Source: Flavobacterium sp. CFS9 (GTDB lineage Bacteria; Bacteroidota; Bacteroidia; Flavobacteriales; Flavobacteriaceae). Taken from it: a DNA stretch of 64,000 nt. Both the position numbers and the translations under genes were made by a program. Where the stretch lies: contig NZ_AP031573.1 in assembly GCF_041154745.1 (NCBI RefSeq), positions 1,860,001 to 1,924,000 of the forward strand. Direction: 5' to 3'. The notes under the pieces were generated by a model, which worked only from the letters and a program-made list of their open reading frames with translations, was not told where the DNA came from and ran no database searches. Below, in pieces: positions 1 to 7,046 of the stretch. Each line of letters opens with the position of its first letter. The stretch's first letter is position 1.

Positions 1-1897
1 CCTCGCGGATCTTATCAACCTTGTCTAATTTGTAGTTTTTAATCGCTGTAGACGACAATTTTTCTTTACAGATGGTTTCACCTGCTACGACAATTTCTAT
101 GAGCAATTTGGCCTTCATTAAGCGTAAAACAGCTTTCGTCTGCAAATCATCCAAAAAAGTCAGTTCTTCGTAAAACTCTTTCACCTTTTTGAATTTTTGA
201 ATTTCAGCAGTTTTTTGCAAAAGGTCCGTCACTAATTTGTCCATCGGTTTAAAGAAATAATCATAAGCTGCTACGACCCTTTCCTGAACAAATAACAAAT
301 CGACCGTTTCTTTACTGAAAATTTTATTAAGTTGATTCACAAACTTCTGGGCAGGATCAGTTAGTCCGTCAATAATTTCCAAACGTTTATGAGCCCAGGC
401 AGAATGCTTTGATTTTTCTGATCCGGCAGCATTTTCATTATAACTGAAACGGTGATTGCGCCATTCTTGTGCCAAATCGCTCCAGTTAAAACTGTTTATC
501 AAATAGTTATGAATAAAATTTTTAGTTTCAAAATGCAACGAATTTTTCAAAACTTCCTCGGTTGCTTTGTTCAAAGCGTAATCCATCACATCCTGATCGT
601 TAGAAATACCGTTCATTTGTATCGGAGAAAGCAAAATAAGCCCTTTTAAGGACGTTAAACGCGATAAAGCAACATAGGCCTGCCCGGGTAAGAAAACTTG
701 CGATACATCAAGCGCAGCTTTCTCAAAAGTTAATCCCTGACTTTTATGCACTGTAATAGCCCACGCTAATTTGATCGGATAATGTGCAAACGTACCCAGA
801 ACTTCTTCTTCGATCTCCTTGGTCAGTTCATTTACCTTATAGCGGATATTCTTCCACTCGTATTTTTCTACTTCTATCGTTTTATCTTCTTCCGGAAAAT
901 GCACAAAAATCTCTTCCGCAGAAAGCGATTTTATAACACCCATCTTTCCATTAAAATAACGCTTTTCAAAAGACAAATCGTTCTTCACAAACATGACTTG
1001 CGCACCTACTTTTAGCTTTAGATTTTCTTCTACAGGAAATATCTTTTCCGGAAAATCTCCTACTACAAAAGGCTGATACGAAAACTCATTGCCTGCCAAA
1101 TCGCCAATAGCCTGCTCGTTAATAGAATCCGCTTTAGCATTGTGCGTGGTAAGGGTGATATAACCTGGATTGTTCTTTAAATCAAAATCCGGCTGAACAT
1201 ACTCGTTTAAAACCTGAATGTCCTGCGGAGTGATCTGATTGTTACGCAAATTGTTCAAAACCGAAATAAAAGTATCATCACTTTGCCTGTAAATCTTTGA
1301 CAATTCGATATATAACGGAGGATATTGCTGAATTACGTGGGAATGAAAAAAGAATTTTCCCTTATAGTAATTCCTTAAAGTTCGCCATTCTTCGTCACGA
1401 ATCACTGGTGGTAATTGTAGCAAATCGCCAATAAAAAGCACCTGAACCCCGCCAAAAGCACGTGTATTTTTACGTACCGTCTGCATCATAAAATCAATGG
1501 CATCCAGTAAATCAGCCCGAAGCATACTCACTTCATCAATGATCAGGAGCTCCATATTTCTAATCACATTTCGCTTCAAATTATTCATTTTGAAATGTCT
1601 TCGAAGCGTCTCCTTATTCTCAAATTTAACCGTTTCTGTAAACTGAGAAGCCTCGGCATAAGACGGAATAAAAGCCGAAAACGGCAGCTGAAACATAGAA
1701 TGAATGGTAACACCTCCGGCATTTAACGCTGCAATTCCGGTTGGAGCCACAACCACGGTATTTTTATGCGTTGTTGCAATAATTTCACGGAGAAGTGTAG
1801 TCTTTCCTGTCCCTGCTTTACCCGTCAGGAAAATAGATTTTTGCGTTTGATTGATGAATTGTAAAGTATAAGCTGCTGCTTCTGAAACGTTTTGCAT
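1..1897 (-). CDS. PIF1/RecD-like DNA helicase, 3' end outside window
   Basis: The minus strand is open from an ATG at 1897 to the left edge (632 codons, no stop), so the C-terminus lies outside. Walker A GKAGTGKT is at residues 26-33, Walker B with DEVSM at 121-125, and the late helicase motifs TVHKSQGLTFE and YVALSRL lie near residues 390-420. This is the superfamily 1B PIF1/RecD pattern of a 5'-3' DNA helicase. The remaining ~200 residues show no motif I recognise; flavobacterial members of this family usually carry an accessory C-terminal region. The gene follows the OmpH-like gene on the same strand, but a terminator separates them, so it probably has its own promoter. A role in replication or repair is inferred from the family. 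Confidence 0.88.
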   Translation of the reverse strand, partial: MQNVSEAAAYTLQFINQTQKSIFLTGKAGTGKTTLLREIIATTHKNTVVVAPTGIAALNAGGVTIHSMFQLPFSAFIPSYAEASQFTETVKFENKETLRRHFKMNNLKRNVIRNMELLIIDEVSMLRADLLDAIDFMMQTVRKNTRAFGGVQVLFIGDLLQLPPVIRDEEWRTLRNYYKGKFFFHSHVIQQYPPLYIELSKIYRQSDDTFISVLNNLRNNQITPQDIQVLNEYVQPDFDLKNNPGYITLTTHNAKADSINEQAIGDLAGNEFSYQPFVVGDFPEKIFPVEENLKLKVGAQVMFVKNDLSFEKRYFNGKMGVIKSLSAEEIFVHFPEEDKTIEVEKYEWKNIRYKVNELTKEIEEEVLGTFAHYPIKLAWAITVHKSQGLTFEKAALDVSQVFLPGQAYVALSRLTSLKGLILLSPIQMNGISNDQDVMDYALNKATEEVLKNSLHFETKNFIHNYLINSFNWSDLAQEWRNHRFSYNENAAGSEKSKHSAWAHKRLEIIDGLTDPAQKFVNQLNKIFSKETVDLLFVQERVVAAYDYFFKPMDKLVTDLLQKTAEIQKFKKVKEFYEELTFLDDLQTKAVLRLMKAKLLIEIVVAGETICKEKLSSTAIKNYKLDKVDKIRE

Positions 1898-1940
1898 TAG
1901 GCGTAAATTGAGCGCTAAAAGTATCGCATTTTTATAAAAG

Positions 1941-1973
1941 AAAAAACCTAAATCTTGACAGATTTAGGTTTTT
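1941..1973 (-). terminator. Terminator after the OmpH-like gene
   Basis: A perfect hairpin (stem AAACCTAAATC, six-base loop, GATTTAGGTTT) is flanked by A and T runs. It lies 24 bp past the OmpH-like stop codon and 44 bp before the helicase start, so it should end the OmpH-like transcript. Confidence 0.85.
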
Positions 1974-1996
1974 AAATTTAGTTAGTTAGTTTGGTA

Positions 1997-2572
1997 TTAT
2001 TTTTTAGCTTCCTCTTTTACAGCAGGTTTATCTTCTGTTTTTGGAGAAGCTTTATACTTATCATTCAAAGCTTTAACGATGTCTTTTGTGATATCGTATT
2101 TATCTTCAGCATACAAAATTGAAGCAGCATCCCCAGTACCATAGATATAAGAATAACCGTTTTTCTTACCATAATCTTTAATAAATTTCTTAACTCCACT
2201 TACCAAAGAATCCATTTCAACTCCGCTTTCCTGTTGTAATTGTTGAGATAAAGCTTGCTGAGCATACCCTAATTGTTGTTCTCTTTTTTGTAATTCAGCA
2301 CCTCTTTGTTGTGCCCAGGCCTGACCGTTTGCTTGTGCCTGACTTTGAAAATTAGCAGCGTCTTGTTTAAAACGTGTAATTTCAGCTTGTAGTTGTCTTC
2401 CTTTTTCTTCTGCCTGAGCTTTATATTTAGCTTCAAGGTCTTTTGCTTCAGTGTATTCTTTCATTAAAACTGAAGTATCTACGTAAGCTGTTTTTACTTC
2501 CTTTACTTCTGCAGTTTTATTACATGAAACGGCAAAAATTGAAAGTGCGATAATTACTAATGCTTTTTTCAT
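1997..2572 (-). CDS. OmpH/Skp-like periplasmic chaperone, predicted lipoprotein
   Basis: The 191-residue product starts with a lipoprotein signal peptide ending at lipobox AVSC (Cys17), so it is expected to be membrane-anchored in the periplasm. Residues 40-130 are rich in Q, A, K and E and read as the long helical arms of the Skp/OmpH family, which chaperones outer-membrane proteins. The tail is K/E-rich. Classical Skp is soluble; the lipobox makes this a lipid-anchored variant, as seen in other Bacteroidota. It is a single gene with its own -7 element upstream and a terminator downstream. The exact client proteins cannot be read from the sequence. Confidence 0.8.
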   Translation of the reverse strand: MKKALVIIALSIFAVSCNKTAEVKEVKTAYVDTSVLMKEYTEAKDLEAKYKAQAEEKGRQLQAEITRFKQDAANFQSQAQANGQAWAQQRGAELQKREQQLGYAQQALSQQLQQESGVEMDSLVSGVKKFIKDYGKKNGYSYIYGTGDAASILYAEDKYDITKDIVKALNDKYKASPKTEDKPAVKEEAKK

Positions 2573-2613
2573 TTTTTTTAAATCTCTATTTTTTTTATTG
2601 TATTGAATGAAGA

Positions 2614-2621
2614 CAAAAATA
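2614..2621 (-). promoter_or_regulatory. -7 promoter element for the OmpH-like gene
   Basis: On the minus strand this reads TATTTTTG, matching the Bacteroidota TAnnTTTG element, 42 bp before the start codon. No convincing -33 element was picked out. Confidence 0.5.
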
Positions 2622-2654
2622 TAAAAAAATAAATAGCATCAACATAAAGTTTAA

Positions 2655-2835
2655 AAAATGCTATAATTTTATGATATTACTTTTATTTATTGACGAGAAT
2701 TTTACCATAAAATATCATTATTAAAAATGACTTTCACAGCCTTCTTCTAAGGTGTTTTCTTAAAAAAGACAACACAAACACTCGTCTTTCATTAGAAACC
2801 TTCTTAAACAAGCTTATTTTAAGTTTTAGAGTGAT
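2655..2835. repeat. Diverged direct repeat, copy A (offset 371 bp)
   Basis: This block is a diverged copy of 3026-3206 at a constant offset of 371 bp. The best-conserved segment is ATTTTACCATAAAATATCA at 2699 and 3070. Copy B runs into the 3' end of the methyltransferase gene. The similarity seems to continue weakly past copy A to about 2890, where a minus-strand reading resembles that protein's C-terminus but carries a stop. The gap 2573-3184 holds no intact gene. Confidence 0.65.
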
Positions 2836-3025
2836 TTAAAGCGTAAATCTTAAAAAAATTGTTCTTTTTTGCCGTTGCACTTTATCTGATCATAAACTCA
2901 TAAAAATTAATCCAGTCAAAAAAAATATTTTTCAGTTTTTGCATTCACAAAACAAAACTTTACGAAAAAATTACGCCCTTTTCTAAAACCCCGAATTTCT
3001 AAAAAGAAATCACAAAATTTCCAGA

Positions 3026-3206
3026 AAAATGCTCCATTTTTACTGCATTAATTTTATTTATAGGCTCGCATTTTACCATAAAATATCACTATCAAAAGTG
3101 ACTTTCATAGCTTTTATTTAAGCCGTTTTCTCAAAAAAGACAATACAAACCCTCTGTTTACCTTAAAAAGCGCCTTAAATGCGTTTATTTTACGTTCTGG
3201 CTGTTT
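3026..3206. repeat. Diverged direct repeat, copy B
   Basis: This is the partner of 2655-2835. It spans the region downstream of the methyltransferase and its last codons, which suggests that a longer segment including the gene's 3' end was once duplicated and that copy A decayed. Confidence 0.65.
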
Positions 3207-4045
3207 TTTAAGACATAAATGTGTGATGAATACTCTTTTGTACTGCCCGCTTTCAAATTTGATCGCATTCCCACTAAAAACGCTTTGATATAATTCATTT
3301 TTCCCGTTTTGTATTTTTCCGACAACAAACTCACATAAAAAGAATCAAATTTCATTGGAAGCACTTTTTCTAATTTCATCTCTACTTTTTCAAAAAGAGA
3401 CTGAATGGCTTTTTTAGAGAAATGCCAAAAGTGAATTGGAACATCATAAGCTGCCCAAAATTCATTGTAATATTTTGCATCATACGATTTGAAATTTGGA
3501 ACCGCAACAATTAAAGTTCCAGTTGGTTTTAATAAACGCTTCAATTCCTGAATTTGCAATTCTAAATTTGGAACGTGTTCCAAAACGTGCCACATAGTAA
3601 TAACATCAAAAGAATTATTTTCAAGAGCATCTATTCCGTTTACAAAAGAGATTCCTTTTTCTATCGCAATGCTTTTTGCTCTTTCACTTGGTTCTACTCC
3701 AACCGTATCCCAACCATCATTTTTGGCTGTCAATAAAAAATCTCCCGTTCCGGCACCAATGTCTAAAATTCTTCCTTTTTGAGATTGTTCACCATTAATC
3801 AAATTCAATTTATTTTTCAAAGCAATACTTTTTACAAAGTGATAAGCTTTTTCAAACAAAGATCTTTTATTGTCGGTATGAGAAATATAATCTTCGCTTT
3901 CGTAATATCTCCCAAGATTTTCTAAATCGGGCTGTGGAGAAGTAATCAGCATATCTAAAGTTTCATCGTAATACAGATCAAAAATTTCTTTAGAAACAGA
4001 ATGGTCTTTTACAGTAAGAAAATGTTTTTTGTTTAAAACGTTCAT
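3185..4045 (-). CDS. Class I SAM-dependent methyltransferase
   Basis: The 286-residue protein has the SAM-binding motif I LDIGAGTGDF near residues 93-102, an acidic motif II region (VGVEPSERA, about 115-124) and the post-motif segment ITMWHVLEHVPN typical of Methyltransf_11/23 enzymes such as UbiG-like proteins. About 80 residues precede motif I and may form a small N-terminal domain; CxxC zinc pairs are not visible there. The substrate cannot be told. It lies downstream of mnmG on the same strand, but a terminator and 316 bp separate them, so it is probably transcribed alone. Its last codons fall inside a repeated block. Confidence 0.85.
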   Translation of the reverse strand: MNVLNKKHFLTVKDHSVSKEIFDLYYDETLDMLITSPQPDLENLGRYYESEDYISHTDNKRSLFEKAYHFVKSIALKNKLNLINGEQSQKGRILDIGAGTGDFLLTAKNDGWDTVGVEPSERAKSIAIEKGISFVNGIDALENNSFDVITMWHVLEHVPNLELQIQELKRLLKPTGTLIVAVPNFKSYDAKYYNEFWAAYDVPIHFWHFSKKAIQSLFEKVEMKLEKVLPMKFDSFYVSLLSEKYKTGKMNYIKAFLVGMRSNLKAGSTKEYSSHIYVLKNSQNVK

Positions 4046-4210
4046 TTTTAATTATAGGTTTTTAATAGAATTTGGCAACTCAATTGTTACATCACAAGTA
4101 CTAATGCAACAAGTATTAATTAACTTGAAATGCTTTACTACGCATCTCACAGATTTTTTATAAAATAGCTTTACAATTTTCTTCAAACTTAACAGGGTTT
4201 TCCAAAAGTA

Positions 4211-4224
4211 GTTTCACGTGGAAC
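4211..4224. other. parS-like ParB-binding site 1 (outlier)
   Basis: GTTTCACGTGGAAC is a one-mismatch palindrome centred on CACGTG. It matches the parS core and is separated from the main cluster by mnmG. It lies between mnmG and the methyltransferase gene. Confidence 0.85.
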
Positions 4225-4272
4225 ATATTTATACTTCAGATTACCCTTTTTCAAAATATTCAAATTTCATCA

Positions 4273-4310
4273 AACCCGAAACTTGAAACCCGAAACTTGA
4301 AACTTGAAAC
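4273..4310. repeat. Short-period repeat (ACTTGAAAC / CCCGAAAC)
   Basis: About 38 bp of head-to-tail 7-8 bp units (GAAACTT, GAAACCC) lie just beyond the mnmG terminator. Similar short-period arrays occur at 10511, 18301 and 59684. No function is evident. Confidence 0.6.
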
Positions 4311-4330
4311 AACGAAAATCAAAATAAATA

Positions 4331-4353
4331 AAGACGCACCTTTTGGTACGTCT
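4331..4353 (-). terminator. Terminator after mnmG
   Basis: On the minus strand the stem AGACGTACC, loop AAAA and GGTGCGTCT (one G-T pair) are followed by a T-rich run. It begins 9 bp past the mnmG stop codon. Confidence 0.8.
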
Positions 4354-4361
4354 CTAATTTT

Positions 4362-6233
4362 TTATCTTCCCATGTAAATCAACAAAACAGAAATATCACT
4401 TGGAGAAACTCCACTTATTCTCGAAGCCTGAGAAATAGTTACGGGACGAATCTTGCTTAACTTTTGTTTTGCTTCAATCGACATCGATTTAATTTTATCG
4501 TAATCGAAATTGTCCGGAATTTTCACTTCTTCCAAACGAGTCAGTTTGTCCGCATTATTTCTTTCCTTTTCAATGTAACCGGAATATTTTACCTGAATCT
4601 CTGCCTGCTCTAAAATTTCCTGATCCAAATTATTTTCCTCCACATAAGCTTTCACTTTTTCAAACTTAAGCATATCGTCTAAATCAATCTGCGGACGAGA
4701 GAAAACTTTAAACATTTTATCTCCTTGAGAAATTAGTGCTGATTCTTTCGCTTCCAAAATTGGATTGGTTTCCGCAACCGTTACACTTGTTTCTCTAAAA
4801 AAGGCAACCATCTTTTCAGACTCGTTTAATTTCTTTTCCATTCGACGCAAACGCTTTTCAGAAGCAAGTCCAATTTCATGTGACATTGGCGTCAATCTAA
4901 AATCGGCATTATCCTGACGCAACAAAGTTCTATACTCTGCTCTTGAAGTAAACATTCGATAAGGCTCTTCTGTACCTTTCGTAATCAAGTCATCAATCAA
5001 TACTCCGATATAAGCTTCATCACGTTTCAAAATCAATGGAGCTTTTTCATGCACTTTTAAGTGTGCGTTTATTCCCGCCATCAAACCTTGAGAAGCGGCT
5101 TCTTCGTATCCGGTTGTTCCGTTAATCTGTCCGGCAAAATATAAACCTTCAACCAACTTTGTTTCCAAAGTATGTTTCAATTGTGTTGGTGGAAAATAGT
5201 CATACTCGATTGCATATCCCGGACGGAAGAATTTCACATTTTCAAAACCAGCAACAGAACGCAATGCTTTAAACTGAATATCTTCCGGAAGCGAAGTTGA
5301 AAATCCATTCACATACACTTCACAAGTATTCCATCCTTCCGGCTCCACAAATAATTGGTGACGCTCTTTATCTGCGAAACGATTAATTTTATCTTCTATA
5401 GAAGGACAGTATCTTGGGCCGAGACTTTTGATCCTTCCGTTAAACATTGGCGAACGATCAAAACCGTCTCTCAAAATATCGTGAACATCCAATGACGTAT
5501 ACGTCATGTAACAAGAACGCTGATGCGTTAACGGTGAAGTCAAATCAGAATAAGAAAACTTATCCGGCTTTTCATCACCTTTTTCTTCATTCATTTTCGA
5601 ATAATCCAAAGAACGTCCATCAACTCGTGGTGGCGTTCCCGTTTTCATTCTTCCTGCTTCAAATCCAGCACGAACTAAATCTTCTGTAATTCCTGTTGCT
5701 GCACTTTCACCAGCACGTCCCCCACCAAACTGTTTTTCTCCTATATGAATCAAACCGTTCAAAAAAGTTCCGTTCGTCAAAACAACAGACTTAGATCGGA
5801 TCTCAACTCCCAACGAAGTTTTGATTCCTTTTATCTTTCCATTCTCTATAATCAAACCTTTCACCATCTCCTGGTAGAAATCCAGATTTGGAGTTCCCTC
5901 CAACATCATTCTCCATTCTTCAGCAAAACGCATTCGATCACTTTGAACTCTTGGCGACCACATTGCCGGCCCTTTCGATTTGTTCAACATCTTAAACTGA
6001 ATCGCAGTACGGTCAGAAACAATTCCCGAATATCCGCCCAACGCATCAATCTCACGAACGATCTGTCCTTTTGCAATTCCACCCATCGCAGGATTACAAG
6101 ACATCTGTGCAATGTTCTGCAAACTCATTGTAACCAATAAAGTTTTGGATCCCAAATTTGCTGCCGCTGCCGCGGCCTCAGATCCTGCATGACCAGCACC
6201 CACTACAATAACATCGTATTCTTCTAAAAACAT
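4362..6233 (-). CDS. mnmG: tRNA uridine-5-carboxymethylaminomethyl modification enzyme MnmG (GidA)
   Basis: The product is 623 residues, the usual length for the family. It has the FAD-binding motif GAGHAGSEAA (12-21), the family signature CNPAMGGIAKGQ (about 46-57), the second signature GPRYCPSIEDK (about 272-282), and a helical C-terminus ending in SDISVLLIYMGR, the MnmE/tRNA-binding part. With MnmE it installs the cmnm5 group on U34 of certain tRNAs, using FAD, NADH, methylenetetrahydrofolate and glycine. mnmE is not in the window. mnmG (gidA) lies close to the replication origin and parS sites in many bacteria, and here a parS cluster sits right at its 5' side. Confidence 0.97.
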   Translation of the reverse strand: MFLEEYDVIVVGAGHAGSEAAAAAANLGSKTLLVTMSLQNIAQMSCNPAMGGIAKGQIVREIDALGGYSGIVSDRTAIQFKMLNKSKGPAMWSPRVQSDRMRFAEEWRMMLEGTPNLDFYQEMVKGLIIENGKIKGIKTSLGVEIRSKSVVLTNGTFLNGLIHIGEKQFGGGRAGESAATGITEDLVRAGFEAGRMKTGTPPRVDGRSLDYSKMNEEKGDEKPDKFSYSDLTSPLTHQRSCYMTYTSLDVHDILRDGFDRSPMFNGRIKSLGPRYCPSIEDKINRFADKERHQLFVEPEGWNTCEVYVNGFSTSLPEDIQFKALRSVAGFENVKFFRPGYAIEYDYFPPTQLKHTLETKLVEGLYFAGQINGTTGYEEAASQGLMAGINAHLKVHEKAPLILKRDEAYIGVLIDDLITKGTEEPYRMFTSRAEYRTLLRQDNADFRLTPMSHEIGLASEKRLRRMEKKLNESEKMVAFFRETSVTVAETNPILEAKESALISQGDKMFKVFSRPQIDLDDMLKFEKVKAYVEENNLDQEILEQAEIQVKYSGYIEKERNNADKLTRLEEVKIPDNFDYDKIKSMSIEAKQKLSKIRPVTISQASRISGVSPSDISVLLIYMGR

Positions 6234-6296
6234 TTTGTTTTATTATTCTCTGCAAACCGTTTAAGGCGGTTCTCAGAATTATTTATTCACACTTTT

Positions 6297-6310
6297 GTTC
6301 CACGTGGAAC
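6297..6310. other. parS-like site 2
   Basis: GTTCCACGTGGAAC is a perfect 14 bp palindrome, 64 bp upstream of the mnmG start. It is the first of six sites spaced 87, 88, 60, 47 and 53 bp apart. Confidence 0.9.
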
Positions 6311-6383
6311 GCGTTTCTTTTCTTTTAAAAATTTCACTCAACAAATTTAAACTATCGATTTCAACGTAATTCACAACCTGAAT

Positions 6384-6397
6384 GTTTCACGTGGAAC
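6384..6397. other. parS-like site 3
   Basis: GTTTCACGTGGAAC with flanking T and A, giving a 16-base TGTTTCACGTGGAACA that matches the known parS consensus except for one arm base. Confidence 0.9.
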
Positions 6398-6471
6398 ACA
6401 TTTCTCTTTATTCAAAAATTACATTTTTAAAAACTTAAATTATTCGTTTCAAAACAATTTCCGATTCAGAT

Positions 6472-6485
6472 GTTTCACGTGGAAC
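6472..6485. other. parS-like site 4
   Basis: GTTTCACGTGGAAC again, in the same orientation and flanks as site 3. The stretch before it also resembles that before site 3 (GATT/CCTG-AATG context). Confidence 0.9.
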
Positions 6486-6531
6486 ACAAAAAAAAGTCTC
6501 CAACAACAAAACCTAAATTCAGATTTTTTAT

Positions 6532-6545
6532 GTTCCACGTGAAAC
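6532..6545. other. parS-like site 5
   Basis: GTTCCACGTGAAAC, the inverse orientation of sites 3 and 4. With its flanks it reads TGTTCCACGTGAAACA, identical to a classical Bacillus-type parS sequence. Confidence 0.92.
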
Positions 6546-6578
6546 ATACACTACTTTTAAATCTTAATTTTTAAACAT

Positions 6579-6592
6579 GTTCCACGTGGAAC
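6579..6592. other. parS-like site 6
   Basis: GTTCCACGTGGAAC, a perfect palindrome like site 2. Confidence 0.9.
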
Positions 6593-6626
6593 GCTGTTAT
6601 TTTTTTAAATTTAAAAGATGTTTAAA

Positions 6627-7046
6627 TTACTGTTCCACGTGAAACATAGCAATCTTTTCATCTTCTTTAGATCGCATTAGCTCCGCATCAGCATCACTTT
6701 TATCTTTATATCCACAGTAATGTAATATACCGTGCGCTAAAACTCTCTTCAATTCTTCAGCAAAAGAAACACTAAAATCCTTAGCATTATCTTCTACTCT
6801 TTCAACAGAAACAAAAATATCTCCGTTAAGTTCGTTGCCAATTGTATAATCAAAACTGATTATATCTGTTAACGTATCATGATTTAGATACTCTACATTA
6901 ATCTTATGAAGATACTCATCATCACAAAAAATGTAATTTATCTCTCCTTCGTTTTTGTTTTCAGAAACGATAATAGCACTTAACCAATCAGAAAAAGCTT
7001 CTTCGTTGTCTAAAGTAAATTCGGTTTCGTAATTAAAATTGATCAT
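6627..7046 (-). CDS. ybeY: Endoribonuclease YbeY (16S rRNA maturation)
   Basis: The 139-residue protein fits the YbeY/UPF0054 family (about 140-160). The metal-site region reads AHGILHYCGYKDKS (about 112-125). It has the first two His of the H-G-x-L-H motif, but K-D-K-S where the third His (GYDH) stands in Escherichia coli. This looks usual for Bacteroidota from memory. YbeY takes part in 16S rRNA 3' maturation and ribosome quality control. It overlaps the upstream DUF4175 gene by 4 bp (stop/start overlap), so the two are co-transcribed. Its last six residues, MFHVEQ, are encoded by a parS site. Confidence 0.92.
   Translation of the reverse strand: MINFNYETEFTLDNEEAFSDWLSAIIVSENKNEGEINYIFCDDEYLHKINVEYLNHDTLTDIISFDYTIGNELNGDIFVSVERVEDNAKDFSVSFAEELKRVLAHGILHYCGYKDKSDADAELMRSKEDEKIAMFHVEQ
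6632..6645. other. parS-like site 7, inside the ybeY 3' end
   Basis: GTTCCACGTGAAAC lies within the last codons of ybeY, where it encodes the C-terminal MFHVEQ. Flanked as TGTTCCACGTGAAACA, it is the full 16-base parS. Confidence 0.92.

Noticed and set aside
452..1015. Plus-strand frames opposite the left-edge helicase
   Set aside because: They lie antisense to the long open minus-strand frame with clear helicase motifs.
5447..6140. Open frames on the plus strand opposite mnmG
   Set aside because: They are antisense to a well-supported gene, with no promoter, no plausible domain and Ser/His/Asn-rich composition typical of shadow frames.
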